DNA of 64,000 nt, from NCBI RefSeq assembly GCF_019430885.1, contig NZ_JAHYBZ010000009.1, positions 124,001 through 188,000 on the forward strand. Direction: 5' to 3'. The position numbers and the translations under genes are program-made. The stretch is from Roseomonas alba. GTDB taxonomy: Bacteria; Pseudomonadota; Alphaproteobacteria; Acetobacterales; Acetobacteraceae. Under the pieces are notes generated by a model. The model did no database searches and was not told the DNA's origin. It saw only the letters and a program-made list of their open reading frames with translations. Positions within the stretch are counted from its first letter, which is position 1. The number at the start of each line of letters is the position of its first letter. Shown piece by piece: positions 18,154-25,956 of this stretch.

Positions 18154-19074
18154 ATGAAGGTTGCCGTAATGGGGGCCGGGTCGATCGGTTGCTACTATGG
18201 GGGGCTGCTCGCGCGGGCCGGGCTGCCCGTTACGCTCATTGGCCGCCGCCAGCATGTCGACGCGGTGACGGAGCGTGGGCTGCTGATGGATGTCGGCGGC
18301 GAGCAGCACCGCGTGCCCATGCCCGCGACGACCGAGGCCAGGGGCGTGGCCGATGCCGATCTGGTGCTGTTCTGCGTGAAGTCGGGCGATACGGAGGCGG
18401 TGGGGCGGGAGATCGCACCCCATCTGCGACCCGACGTGACGATCCTGAGCCTGCAGAATGGCGTCGACAATCCCGAGCGGCTGGAGGCTGTGGTCAGCCG
18501 GACCGTGGTGCCGGTCGCCGTCTATGTCGCGACCGAGATGGCCGGGCCAGGCCATGTGCGGCACAAGGGGCGCGGTGATCTGGTCATGGGGCCAAGCCCG
18601 CGTGACGCGGAGATTGTCGCGCGCTTCGCGGCGGCGGGGGTGCCGGTACAGGTGTCCGACCAGGCCATGGATGCGCTGTGGGGCAAGCTCATCGTCAACT
18701 GTGCCTACAACGCGTTGTCGGCGCTGACACAGCTTCCCTATGGCCGGCTGCTGCAGATGGCCGGTGTCGAAGCGGTCATGCGGGATATCGTGGCGGAATG
18801 CGTGGCGGTGGCGACCGCCTCGGGCGTGTCGGTCGCGCCGGATATCCTTCCTGCCGTTCTGGGGCTTGCGCGCAGCATGGCGACGCAGAAATCCTCGACG
18901 GCACAGGACCTGTCCCGAGGCAAGCCGACGGAGATCGACCACCTCAATGGAATCGTGGTGCGCAAGGGAGCGGAACTGGGCATCCCGACACCGGTCAACC
19001 GGGTCCTGGTGACGCTGGTCAAGGCGGTGGAGGTGGCCCGCGCGGAAGACGCGGGCATGGCTTCCGCCACCTGA
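18154..19074 (+). CDS. panE: Ketopantoate reductase family (2-dehydropantoate 2-reductase)
   Basis: The 306-residue protein has the N-terminal dinucleotide motif MGAGSIGCYYGGLLARAG, VLFCVKSGDTEAV near 70, LSLQNGVDN near 98 and the catalytic Lys in ALWGKLIVNCAYNALSAL near 175. The C-terminal part has STAQDLSRGKPTEIDHLNGI (the Asp and Glu that bind pantoate). A GGCGGAAG ribosome site precedes the ATG. Paralogues of PanE outside pantothenate operons often act on other 2-oxoacids. The gene sits 189 bp after the transporter operon with no other pantothenate gene in view, so the role in CoA synthesis is probable but unproven. Confidence 0.85.
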   Translation: MKVAVMGAGSIGCYYGGLLARAGLPVTLIGRRQHVDAVTERGLLMDVGGEQHRVPMPATTEARGVADADLVLFCVKSGDTEAVGREIAPHLRPDVTILSLQNGVDNPERLEAVVSRTVVPVAVYVATEMAGPGHVRHKGRGDLVMGPSPRDAEIVARFAAAGVPVQVSDQAMDALWGKLIVNCAYNALSALTQLPYGRLLQMAGVEAVMRDIVAECVAVATASGVSVAPDILPAVLGLARSMATQKSSTAQDLSRGKPTEIDHLNGIVVRKGAELGIPTPVNRVLVTLVKAVEVARAEDAGMASAT

Positions 19075-19086
19075 CGCGACTGCCCG

Positions 19087-20796
19087 CTATGCCGCCTGCG
19101 CTGGCGCCGGATCGGGCAGCAGTGCGTCGGGGACGGGCTCCGACATGGCTGCGAGCGGGTCGCGCGGCAGCACGCGATGCACCAGAACCAGGCGCGCGAG
19201 TTCGCGCCGCTCCGGCGCGTTGATGCGTGCGGCCTCCCATGCCATCGCGGTCGCCGAGGCGATGTTGTAGAGCGCCGTCCCCGCCTGGCGTGCCAGCACA
19301 GGCCCGCCATCCCCCGCGGCGTGACGGGCGAGCGCGAAGGCGCGCTCCGTCGCAACGTCAAGCTGGGGCAGATCTTCCGGCGTCGTCGCGCGTAGCGCGG
19401 CAAGATGCGCTTCCAACGCCTCCAGCGAGCTTTCACGCTGCGCCGCGCGCAGCACGTCGAGCGCGACGATGTTCGAGGTCCCTTCCCAGATCGACCCGAG
19501 ATGCGCATCGCGCACCAGGCGCGCATCGGGGAAGTCCTCGATGTAGCCGCAGCCGCCGCGTACCTCCATCGCATCGCCGGTGACGACGCGGGCGTCGCGG
19601 CAGGCGCGGAACTTGATCAAGGGCGTGAGGATACGCAGCAAGGCATAGGCGCCGGCCTCCCCGGCATCGGACCTGCGCAGCGCATCGGCGGTCTGGAAGA
19701 CCATCGAGCGCGCCTGTTCCGCGCGCATCAGCATCTTGGCGAGCTGGCGACGCATCAGCGGCAGCGTCACGATCGGCGCGCCGAAGGCGATGCGGCGATG
19801 GGCGATGTAGAGTGCCTCGGTCACCGCCTTGCGCATCATCCCCGCGGCACGCACGCCGTTCGACAGGCGGGAATTGTTCACCATGTCCGCCATCTGGCGC
19901 ATGCCCGCGCCGGGTGAGCCGATCATCCAGGCGGTGGCCCCTTCCAGCCTGATCTCGCCGGACGCCATGGAGCGTGTCCCGAGTTTCTCCTTCAGCCGCA
20001 CGATGCGATAGCGGTTGGTCGAACCATCCGGCAGCACCCGCGGCAGCAGGAAGAGCGACACGCCCTTGATGCCCGACGGCGCACCCTCCGGCCGCGCCAG
20101 CACCATGGCCAGTTCCGCATCGGCGTTGGAGCAGAACCACTTGTCGCCGGTCAGCAGCCAGGACCCGTCATCCTGGGGCGAGGCGGTGACCGCCGTGTTG
20201 GCGATGTCCGACCCGGCGCCCTGCTCGGTCATGAACATCGCGCCCTGGTACAGATCGTCCAGATCCTGGCTGGTCAGCGCCGGCAGATAGCGGTCGATCA
20301 GGTCCTGGGAGCCGAATTTGCGCAGCGTGCGCGTTAGGCTGTCGGTCATCGAGACCGGACAGCACAGGCCGAACTCCGCCTGCACGAACAGATAGGTGAT
20401 GGCGTATTTCGCCGCGGCCGGCATGGGCTTCGGCCAGTCCAGCACGCCCTCGCGATGCGACAGGGCGGCGAGGCCATAATCGCCGAAGGCGACGCGTTCC
20501 AGCTCGCGATAGGCGGGGTGATAGGCGATGGACTGGCTGTCCTCGCCCCGGCGCGTGCGCATGTGCAGCACGGGCGGGTTCACATCGGCGGTTGAGGCCA
20601 GGTCGGACAGCCGCCCGCCGGCCATGGCGCCCAGCCGGTCGAGATGCGGCGCGAGATGCGCGTCGAGATCGCGCGGCAGATACAGCGGCAGCAGCGCCGC
20701 CAGCATCGGATCGGCGCGGTAGAGGTTCAGCCCATGGGCATCGGGCACGGCCTCGGCGCCGACGGGGGCCGGCCGGTTCGGGCGGATGATGGTCAT
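19087..20796 (-). CDS. Acyl-CoA dehydrogenase, AidB-like
   Basis: The protein is about 569 residues, longer than ordinary acyl-CoA dehydrogenases (about 380) and like AidB. It has GLCCPVSMTDSLTRTLRKFG, MTEQGAGSDIANTAV (flavin contact), LTGDKWFCSNADAELAMVLA, RLKEKLGTRSMASGEIRLEG, the C-terminal EVRGGCGYIEDF and LGSIWEGTSNIVALDVLRA. AidB binds FAD and DNA and guards against alkylation; relatives oxidise branched acyl-CoA, so the substrate is open. The ATG at 20796 follows GGAGGAAAC; an upstream ATG at 20811 contains this ribosome site and is less likely. It is transcribed in the same direction as the polyamine genes but separated from them by a hairpin. Confidence 0.88.
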   Translation of the reverse strand: MTIIRPNRPAPVGAEAVPDAHGLNLYRADPMLAALLPLYLPRDLDAHLAPHLDRLGAMAGGRLSDLASTADVNPPVLHMRTRRGEDSQSIAYHPAYRELERVAFGDYGLAALSHREGVLDWPKPMPAAAKYAITYLFVQAEFGLCCPVSMTDSLTRTLRKFGSQDLIDRYLPALTSQDLDDLYQGAMFMTEQGAGSDIANTAVTASPQDDGSWLLTGDKWFCSNADAELAMVLARPEGAPSGIKGVSLFLLPRVLPDGSTNRYRIVRLKEKLGTRSMASGEIRLEGATAWMIGSPGAGMRQMADMVNNSRLSNGVRAAGMMRKAVTEALYIAHRRIAFGAPIVTLPLMRRQLAKMLMRAEQARSMVFQTADALRRSDAGEAGAYALLRILTPLIKFRACRDARVVTGDAMEVRGGCGYIEDFPDARLVRDAHLGSIWEGTSNIVALDVLRAAQRESSLEALEAHLAALRATTPEDLPQLDVATERAFALARHAAGDGGPVLARQAGTALYNIASATAMAWEAARINAPERRELARLVLVHRVLPRDPLAAMSEPVPDALLPDPAPAQAA

Positions 20797-20864
20797 CGGC
20801 GTTTCCTCCATGGGGAGGATAAGAACCGGCCATCACGCCCGAAGTCCAGCCTCGCGCGGGCGGG

Positions 20865-20887
20865 GAGAGGGGCGGCGCCCCTCTCCG
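20865..20887 (-). terminator. Hairpin after homospermidine synthase, solo copy of the repeat-end palindrome
   Basis: GGAGAGGGGC, a GGC loop and GCCCCTCTCC make a perfect 10 bp stem 6 bp past the homospermidine synthase stop. No U tract follows on the minus strand, so it may be a processing or stabilising hairpin. The same palindrome family forms the outer ends of the four dispersed elements described elsewhere. Confidence 0.5.
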
Positions 20888-20892
20888 GCGCG

Positions 20893-22299
20893 TCAGGACA
20901 CGCGGAAGTTCGTGAACTGCCAGGGGCAGTCGGCGTCCACTTCCTCGGGGAAGAGCTGCCCGCGATCCTGCAGCGGCGTCCAGTCGGAATAGACGCCGGC
21001 CATTTCGCCCAGATAGGGGAAGCAGATCTCGAGCGCCCGGGCGTGGTCGAGCTCATCGGCTTCGAGCACGCCGGCATTCGGGTTCTCGATCGCATGGACC
21101 ATGCCGGCCAGCACCGCGACGCAGACCTGCAGTGAAGTCGCGTTGTTGTGCGGGCAAAGCTTGCGCGCTTCCTCGATGGTGAGGCGGGAGCCATACCAGT
21201 AGGCGCCTTTCTCATGGCCCATCAGCAGCACGCCGAGCTCGTCCATGCCGGAGGTGATCTCCTCCATCATCAGGCGCTTCTCGGATTGCAGTTCCCAGTT
21301 CCGGCCGGCGAATTCGTGCACCGACAGCACGGCGTCGTCGCAGGGGTGATAGGCGTAGTGCGCCGTCGGGCGATAGACGACGGCACCCGAGGCATCGCGC
21401 AGCGTGTAGTAGTCGGCGAGCGAGATGCTCTCGTTGTGGGTGATCAGGAAGGAATGCATCGGCCCTTCCAGCGGCGTCCAGGACCGCACGCGCGTGGAGG
21501 CACCCGGGCGCATCAGGTAGATCGCCGCGTCGCAGCCGAACTCGTGGCGCATGCCGTCCACGGGCAGCGCCTTTTCATGCGAGCCCCAGCCGAGTTCGGC
21601 CGGCTGGCACCCTTCGCCGGTGAAGCCGTCGATCGACCAGGTGTTGACGAATTCGCCGCGCTTCTTGGGCTGGCCGGCGGCGACCTGGGTGTCGCGCTCG
21701 GCGATGTGGATGACCTTCACGCCGAGATCGGCGGCGAGCTTCGCCCAGCCCTCGCGTGTCGTCGGCGCGGTCGCATCGCGGCCGGTGTCGCGCGCGATGT
21801 CGAGCAGCGCCTGCTTCACGAAATGCGAGACGAGGCCCGGATTGGCGCCATGCGTCGTCACGGCGGTCGGGCCTGTGCCGGTCTTCAGCGCCAGCGCGCT
21901 CTCGCGCAGCGCGTAGTTCGACCGCTGGGACGGGCTGAGCGAGGGGTCGGTGTAGCCGCCGAGCCAGGGCTCAATGCAGGTGTCGAGGTAGAGCGCACCG
22001 ATCTCGCGGCACAGCATGATCAGCGCGACCGAGGACACGTCCACCGACAGGTTCAGCAGGAAGTCGCCCTGCGACAGCTTGCCGCGCAGCACGGTCTCGT
22101 AGTTGTCGCGCGTCAGCGGCAGCACGCTGTGCGCAATGCCATATTCGGCCGCGATGGAAGCGCCGCGATCGTCGGATGTGACGATCTCGATGCGGTCCTT
22201 CGGCATGTCGATATGGCGCAGGATCAGCGGCAGGACGCCCTGGCCGATCGACCCGAAGCCGAGCATGACCAGGCGGCCGTCGAAGGCGGCGTGCTTCAT
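20893..22299 (-). CDS. hss: Homospermidine synthase
   Basis: The 468-residue NAD-dependent enzyme joins two putrescines, or spermidine and putrescine, to make homospermidine. It has the nucleotide motif LVMLGFGSIGQGVLPLILRH near 10, the saccharopine dehydrogenase-like segment LNLSVDVSSVALIMLCREIG, AVTTHGANPGLVSHFVKQAL near 160, and a long C-terminal lyase/transferase region containing WTPLEGPMHSFLITHNESIS. The ATG at 22299 is chosen for the family N-terminus. Ornithine decarboxylase ends only 19 bp upstream, so the two form an ornithine to putrescine to homospermidine operon, a route common in alphaproteobacteria. Confidence 0.95.
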   Translation of the reverse strand: MKHAAFDGRLVMLGFGSIGQGVLPLILRHIDMPKDRIEIVTSDDRGASIAAEYGIAHSVLPLTRDNYETVLRGKLSQGDFLLNLSVDVSSVALIMLCREIGALYLDTCIEPWLGGYTDPSLSPSQRSNYALRESALALKTGTGPTAVTTHGANPGLVSHFVKQALLDIARDTGRDATAPTTREGWAKLAADLGVKVIHIAERDTQVAAGQPKKRGEFVNTWSIDGFTGEGCQPAELGWGSHEKALPVDGMRHEFGCDAAIYLMRPGASTRVRSWTPLEGPMHSFLITHNESISLADYYTLRDASGAVVYRPTAHYAYHPCDDAVLSVHEFAGRNWELQSEKRLMMEEITSGMDELGVLLMGHEKGAYWYGSRLTIEEARKLCPHNNATSLQVCVAVLAGMVHAIENPNAGVLEADELDHARALEICFPYLGEMAGVYSDWTPLQDRGQLFPEEVDADCPWQFTNFRVS

Positions 22300-22318
22300 T
22301 TCCACAATATTCCCCGTA

Positions 22319-23545
22319 TCAGGCGGCGCGGGCCGCGGCGGCTTCATAGCCCGGCGTTGCGAGCATGGGCGAATCAGACACTTCCGTGACATGCGCCCGA
22401 TCGAAGCCATTGAAGGCCGTGCGCAGCGCCGTTCCATAGGCGCCGAGCTGGCCGATCTCGATCCAGTCTCCTTCCCGCACATCGGCGGGCAGCATCCAGG
22501 GACCGCGCATCACATCTGCGCTGTCACAGGTCGGACCGAAAAGCGTAAAGGCGCGCTCCACCGCGGCGGCCTCGCCATCCAGGCGGACCAGCCGGTGCGG
22601 GAAGCGGAAGCCGGGCGCGCCGGCATCCGACAGCGCGCCATAGACGCCGTCATTCACATAGAGCGCGTCGCCGCGCCGGCACTGCACCTGCACGACGACC
22701 GAGGCACCGCCGGCGACCAGCGCGCGGCCCGGCTCTGCCCAGAGGCGCACGCCTTCGGGCAGCAGCGCCGCGCCTTCGCGGATCGCGTCCATGAGGGTGT
22801 CGAGCGCCGGCGGTTCGCTGCCCGGATAGGCGACCGGGAAGCCGCCGCCGACGTCGACGATCTCGACCGCGACGCCGGCGACCGCGATCACCTGCGCGGC
22901 GAGCGCGAGGGCGCGCGTCCAGGCTGCCGGATCGCAGCACTGCGACCCGACATGGAAGGACAGCCCGAGCCGCGCGGCATGCGGCCGCGCCGCGCGGAGC
23001 AGCGCGATGGCATCCTCCGGCGCGGCGCCGAACTTGCCCGACAGGTCATAGGCCGCATTGCCCTTCGGCAGCGCGAGCCGCACCACCAGGCCGAGATCGC
23101 CGGCGCCCCCCTCAGTCTCCTCGAGGATCTTGGTCAGCTCGGAATCGGTATCCAGCACGAAGTCGCGCACGCCCGCCTGCGACCAGGCGGCGCGGATGGC
23201 CGCGCGGGACTTCACCGGATGCATGAAGTGGATGGCGGCGTCGGGGAACATGCTGCGCACCAGCCGCACCTCGGCTTCCGAGGCGCAGTCGAAATGCGTG
23301 ACCCCGCCGGCCGCGATGGCGCGCAGCATGGTCGGCTCGGCATTGCACTTCACGGCATAGAGCACATCACCCGGGAAGGCGGCGACGAAGGCGCGCGCGG
23401 CCGCGGACACCGCTGCGGGGCGCAGGCAGTGCAGCGGCTCCTCCGGGCGCAGCGACGTGATCACCGCATCGACGCTCGGGCGGCGCGGGGTGCTGGCAGG
23501 GCGGCGGAGCGGCGCGACGGCGCCACGGGGACGGAACTGGGTCAT
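22319..23545 (-). CDS. Ornithine decarboxylase, PLP fold type III
   Basis: The 408-residue protein matches eukaryotic-type ornithine/lysine decarboxylases. The PLP lysine is in VLYAVKCNAEPTMLRAIA (near 68), HFDCASEAEVRLV is near 84, the His of SFHVGSQC stacks on PLP, IVDVGGGFP binds phosphate, and ALVAGGASVVVQV (after AEPGR) and GPTCDSADVM supply the C-terminal active-site Cys across the dimer. It makes putrescine for the adjacent homospermidine synthase. Ornithine is preferred over lysine on context only. The N-terminal 25 residues are Arg/Pro-rich and poorly conserved, so an internal start cannot be excluded. Confidence 0.93.
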   Translation of the reverse strand: MTQFRPRGAVAPLRRPASTPRRPSVDAVITSLRPEEPLHCLRPAAVSAAARAFVAAFPGDVLYAVKCNAEPTMLRAIAAGGVTHFDCASEAEVRLVRSMFPDAAIHFMHPVKSRAAIRAAWSQAGVRDFVLDTDSELTKILEETEGGAGDLGLVVRLALPKGNAAYDLSGKFGAAPEDAIALLRAARPHAARLGLSFHVGSQCCDPAAWTRALALAAQVIAVAGVAVEIVDVGGGFPVAYPGSEPPALDTLMDAIREGAALLPEGVRLWAEPGRALVAGGASVVVQVQCRRGDALYVNDGVYGALSDAGAPGFRFPHRLVRLDGEAAAVERAFTLFGPTCDSADVMRGPWMLPADVREGDWIEIGQLGAYGTALRTAFNGFDRAHVTEVSDSPMLATPGYEAAAARAA

Positions 23546-23578
23546 CGCATCTGGCCTTGGAGGAAACGGGTGGGCGCG

Positions 23579-23622
23579 CCCGCCGCCGCGCCACGGCCGG
23601 AAGGGCCAGGCGCGGCGGCGGG
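23579..23622 (-). promoter_or_regulatory. Strong hairpin in the leader of the ornithine decarboxylase operon
   Basis: A perfect 14 bp stem (23579-23592 with 23609-23622) of only G and C encloses a second GGCC/GGCC stem with a small loop. It lies 34 bp upstream of the decarboxylase ATG, inside the likely 5' leader. No U tract follows, so it is more likely a regulatory or stabilising structure than a terminator. Polyamine genes in alphaproteobacteria are known to be controlled by leader RNAs, but identity with any described motif was not established. Confidence 0.45.
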
Positions 23623-24041
23623 GAATGAGGGAGCCTGCCGGCGGACCGCCACGGACGACGCCCCGCGATCCCCTCGGCCCGCGGAACGGGCTTAGGGGCG
23701 GGACGGCGGCGCAGCGTCGTGGATCAGGCGCTGCGGCTGATGCGATGGCTACTCATCGCAAGGCGGCGGTCAGGCGACACAGGCGGCTCCCTCGAACCTT
23801 CCGGCCCACACGCATGGCCGGATCGAACAAAGGACGCGTCCCGTCGTTGCTGTGGCCCGTCAGGAAGGTCGGGCCTCGCGGCACGTGCGATGGCGTCAGC
23901 GCCCGAACCATCAGGCGCGGGCCGGAAAATATGCAGTGACTTCGCCTGATGCAAGAGAATTTACGCGAAGGCGCCATGAGCAGCGCGCATATCGCCCGGA
24001 TAGGCCGGTAGGGTTACCGGAAAGTATCCGGACGGACAGCG
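23623..24041. other. Intergenic between polyamine operon and phage cassette
   Basis: This 419 bp stretch holds no supported gene. It probably contains the promoter of the decarboxylase operon. Around 24003-24035 there is a short CCGGTAGGGTTACCGGAAAG-type palindromic stretch and several CCGG words, but no clear attachment-site duplication was seen on the other side of the phage cassette. Confidence 0.4.
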
Positions 24042-24230
24042 TTACCAGCCGCAGAGCCGCGCGCCCGTGCGGTTATGCGCCAGGATGGCGCGGGCCGTGG
24101 TCGGGGTCAGGCTGTCAGCGTCGTCGACCAGGACCGGCCGCCAGGGGCCACAGGCGTCAGCGCCGCCGCCAGTCGCGGCGCAACTCGCCAAGGGCATCGC
24201 CAGAGCGATCCACAACGCGGTCCACCTCAT
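24042..24230 (-). CDS. Small phage-type lipoprotein (outer spanin-like, Rz1 position)
   Basis: The 62-residue protein begins MRWTALWIALAMPLASC with a lipobox (LASC, Cys17), then a short secreted part ending DADSLTPTTARAILAHNRTG ARLCGW. The ILAHN motif recurs in small phage-encoded lipoproteins next to lysis genes. The start at 24230 overlaps the preceding membrane protein gene by 74 bp in another frame, the classic nested Rz/Rz1 design. An outer spanin would link the outer membrane to the inner spanin during lysis. The function is inferred from position, size and lipobox. Confidence 0.65.
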   Translation of the reverse strand: MRWTALWIALAMPLASCAATGGGADACGPWRPVLVDDADSLTPTTARAILAHNRTGARLCGW

Positions 24231-24408
24231 CTCTGACCTCCCGCGCGCGGGCCGCGCGTTCCAGGGTTGCATGGCGTTGTGCAACGCCGCCGTCGCGCCG
24301 GCCGGCGGCATAGGCGGCGAGCAGCAGCGCGAGCACCGTCCCCGCCGTCGCGACCCAGCCCGCCGCGCGCGACCAGGCGGCGGCGAACAGGGCTGTCAGG
24401 GCGCTCAT
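24157..24408 (-). CDS. Small membrane protein with coiled coil (inner spanin-like, Rz position)
   Basis: The 83-residue protein has one N-terminal membrane helix (GWVATAGTVLALLLAAYAAG, residues 17-36) followed by a charged helical tail (HATLERAARAREVRDEVDRV), the layout of Rz-type inner spanins, though at 83 residues it is short. It begins within the stop of the lysis/structural gene (ATGA overlap) and contains the start of the lipoprotein gene. Together the two would fuse inner and outer membranes after peptidoglycan cleavage. Confidence 0.6.
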   Translation of the reverse strand: MSALTALFAAAWSRAAGWVATAGTVLALLLAAYAAGRRDGGVAQRHATLERAARAREVRDEVDRVVDRSGDALGELRRDWRRR

Positions 24409-25073
24409 GCCGCCCGTCGCGCGCGCTGCCAGATGAACCAGGCCGCGACCGCGACGATCACCGCGACGGCGAGCCAGGGTGCCAGGGTCTGCAGCACGCT
24501 CAGCGCCGGGGCGGCCTGGCTGACGGCATCGAGGGCGGGCTGCACGACCGTCACGGCCGCGGCCCCCGCGGCGGCCGTGCCGGCCGCGGCGCGCGCCGTG
24601 CCGGTCTGCGCGACCGCCGCGCGGCCTGCGGGCACCACGCCCGCGAGGCGCAGCCCGGCATCAATCGTGGCGCGGTCATAGGGATTGCCGCCGAGCTCAT
24701 GGACGATCACGGCCTCGACCAGCGGGCGGAGATCCTCGTAGCGATGCAGGTCGAGCGCCTGGCGCGGGTGGCGGTCCATCCGCCGTGCCACGGCGGCGAT
24801 ATAAGCCTCGGTGTCGTTTTCCACTCCCGGCGCCCAGCGCGAGACGATGCCGCGGATGGTGTCGAGCCCGTGCCGGTCCTGATAGGTCGTCAGCAGCACG
24901 GCCAGGGCGCGGATGCCGTATTCGTGGGAGACGAAGCGGGCGAAGCGGGCCCGCCCGCCGGGCGGGACCGTCTCGATCGGCGGGTCGGCCAGGCCCTGCC
25001 AGCGATTGGCCGGCACATGGTCGAGATTGCCCGGGTTGCGGTTGCGATAGCCGCGGGTCTGGCGGGGATCCAT
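24405..25073 (-). CDS. Phage lytic/structural protein with C-terminal membrane anchor (P5-like)
   Basis: The 222-residue protein starts RGYRNRNPGNLDHVPANRWQ, a motif typical of phage virion lytic or P5-like structural proteins, followed by FVSHEYGIRALAVLLTTYQD and SRWAPGVENDTEAYIAAVAR. After residue 150 comes an Ala-rich linker, then a membrane helix (LAPWLAVAVIVAVAAWFIWQ) and a basic tail. It is probably the peptidoglycan-degrading member of the lysis cassette, with no separate holin visible. A catalytic residue could not be assigned with certainty. The spanin-like genes follow with overlap. Confidence 0.7.
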   Translation of the reverse strand: MDPRQTRGYRNRNPGNLDHVPANRWQGLADPPIETVPPGGRARFARFVSHEYGIRALAVLLTTYQDRHGLDTIRGIVSRWAPGVENDTEAYIAAVARRMDRHPRQALDLHRYEDLRPLVEAVIVHELGGNPYDRATIDAGLRLAGVVPAGRAAVAQTGTARAAAGTAAAGAAAVTVVQPALDAVSQAAPALSVLQTLAPWLAVAVIVAVAAWFIWQRARRAA

Positions 25074-25187
25074 GGGGGTTCCTCACGGGGGATGGGTGAG
25101 GCTGGCCCGGTGCTCGGCATCCGGGGCATCCTCGGCGGGACAGGGCAGGGGGTGCGTGTGACGATCGGTCAGACCGTGGCGAGGGCG

Positions 25188-25547
25188 ATGCTGGGCCTCG
25201 CCGTTTCGTCGGGCGGGGCGGCGGCGTCCTGCATCAGCGTCGATCGCCATGCCGAGGCGCGGGACGATACGCTCGCCTTCACCGCTGGGCTTCAGCGCGA
25301 AGTGCGGATGGCGATCGAGCGCAACGACAGTTGCACGCCCGATCTGCACATCGGCTTCATGGTGGTGGAACTCGCCGTCATCGCCGGGCGGTCGGGGCGC
25401 GGCTACCTCGTCACCTACGCGGTGACGGATGAGCGCGATGGTGATGTGCGGCCGCATATGGGCGCGACCTGGGCGATGGACCGCACCCAGGCGCTGCTGG
25501 ATGCGGGCCGGTCGGCCGGGGCGGGGATCCGCTCCCGGACCTGGTGA
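25188..25547 (+). CDS. Possible small protein on the strand opposite the phage genes
   Basis: The ATG at 25188 follows GAGGGCG and gives 119 residues that look protein-like: LAFTAGLQREVRMAIE, LHIGFMVVELAVIAGRSGRG YLVTYAVTDERDGDVRP, TWAMDRTQALLDAGRS. The opposite frame (His- and Arg-rich) looks like a shadow. It is the only plus-strand gene between the lytic gene and the next tail gene, ending 3 bp from the latter's stop. No family was recognised. It could be a morphon-type gene acquired by the phage. Confidence 0.45.
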   Translation: MLGLAVSSGGAAASCISVDRHAEARDDTLAFTAGLQREVRMAIERNDSCTPDLHIGFMVVELAVIAGRSGRGYLVTYAVTDERDGDVRPHMGATWAMDRTQALLDAGRSAGAGIRSRTW

Positions 25548-25550
25548 CGG

Positions 25551-25928
25551 TCAGTCGGCGAGCACCGTCAGGCTCTCGGCCGGAATGGTGATGCTGCCCG
25601 CCGCGCCGAGTGTGGCCGGCGAACCGAGCACCGCCCAGGCCAGCGCATTGCCGCCCGAGACTGCGTCGAACAGCCCGACATGCGTCAGGGTGCCGACGGC
25701 CCCGGTGAAGCCGAAGCGGATCGACGCCGCGTTGCGCTGCGTACCGCTGCCGGTGAAGGCAGAGGGCTGGCGGGCGTAGCCAGCCGCGGCGGAAGGTTCA
25801 CCCGTCAGCCCGGCGGCGTCAGTGCCGCCGGTGCCGAGGCCGACCCAAACAGCCGCCGGCAGGCTCGGCTGCCGCCCGATCAGGGCGCGGGCCAGGAGGT
25901 TCTTGGCATAGTCGGTCAGAGCGGTCAT
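25551..25928 (-). CDS. Small phage tail-associated protein
   Basis: The 125-residue protein starts MTALTDYAKNLLARALIGRQ, then AVWVGLGTGGTDAAGLTGEP, the pattern of a short conserved prophage protein usually found among tail-fibre genes, ending in a beta-rich part (GTLTHVGLFDAVSGGNALAW). It lies 28 bp after the tail-spike gene in the same direction. It is probably a fibre accessory or attachment protein; the exact role is unknown. Confidence 0.65.
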   Translation of the reverse strand: MTALTDYAKNLLARALIGRQPSLPAAVWVGLGTGGTDAAGLTGEPSAAAGYARQPSAFTGSGTQRNAASIRFGFTGAVGTLTHVGLFDAVSGGNALAWAVLGSPATLGAAGSITIPAESLTVLAD

Positions 25929-25956
25929 GGCTGTCTGTCCTTCACCCGGGGGCCGC

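Noticed and set aside
15802..18942. 1046-residue open frame on the minus strand
   Set aside because: It is antisense to the ABC receptor and panE-like genes, rich in His, Arg and Asp, and has no motifs; it is a GC-driven shadow.
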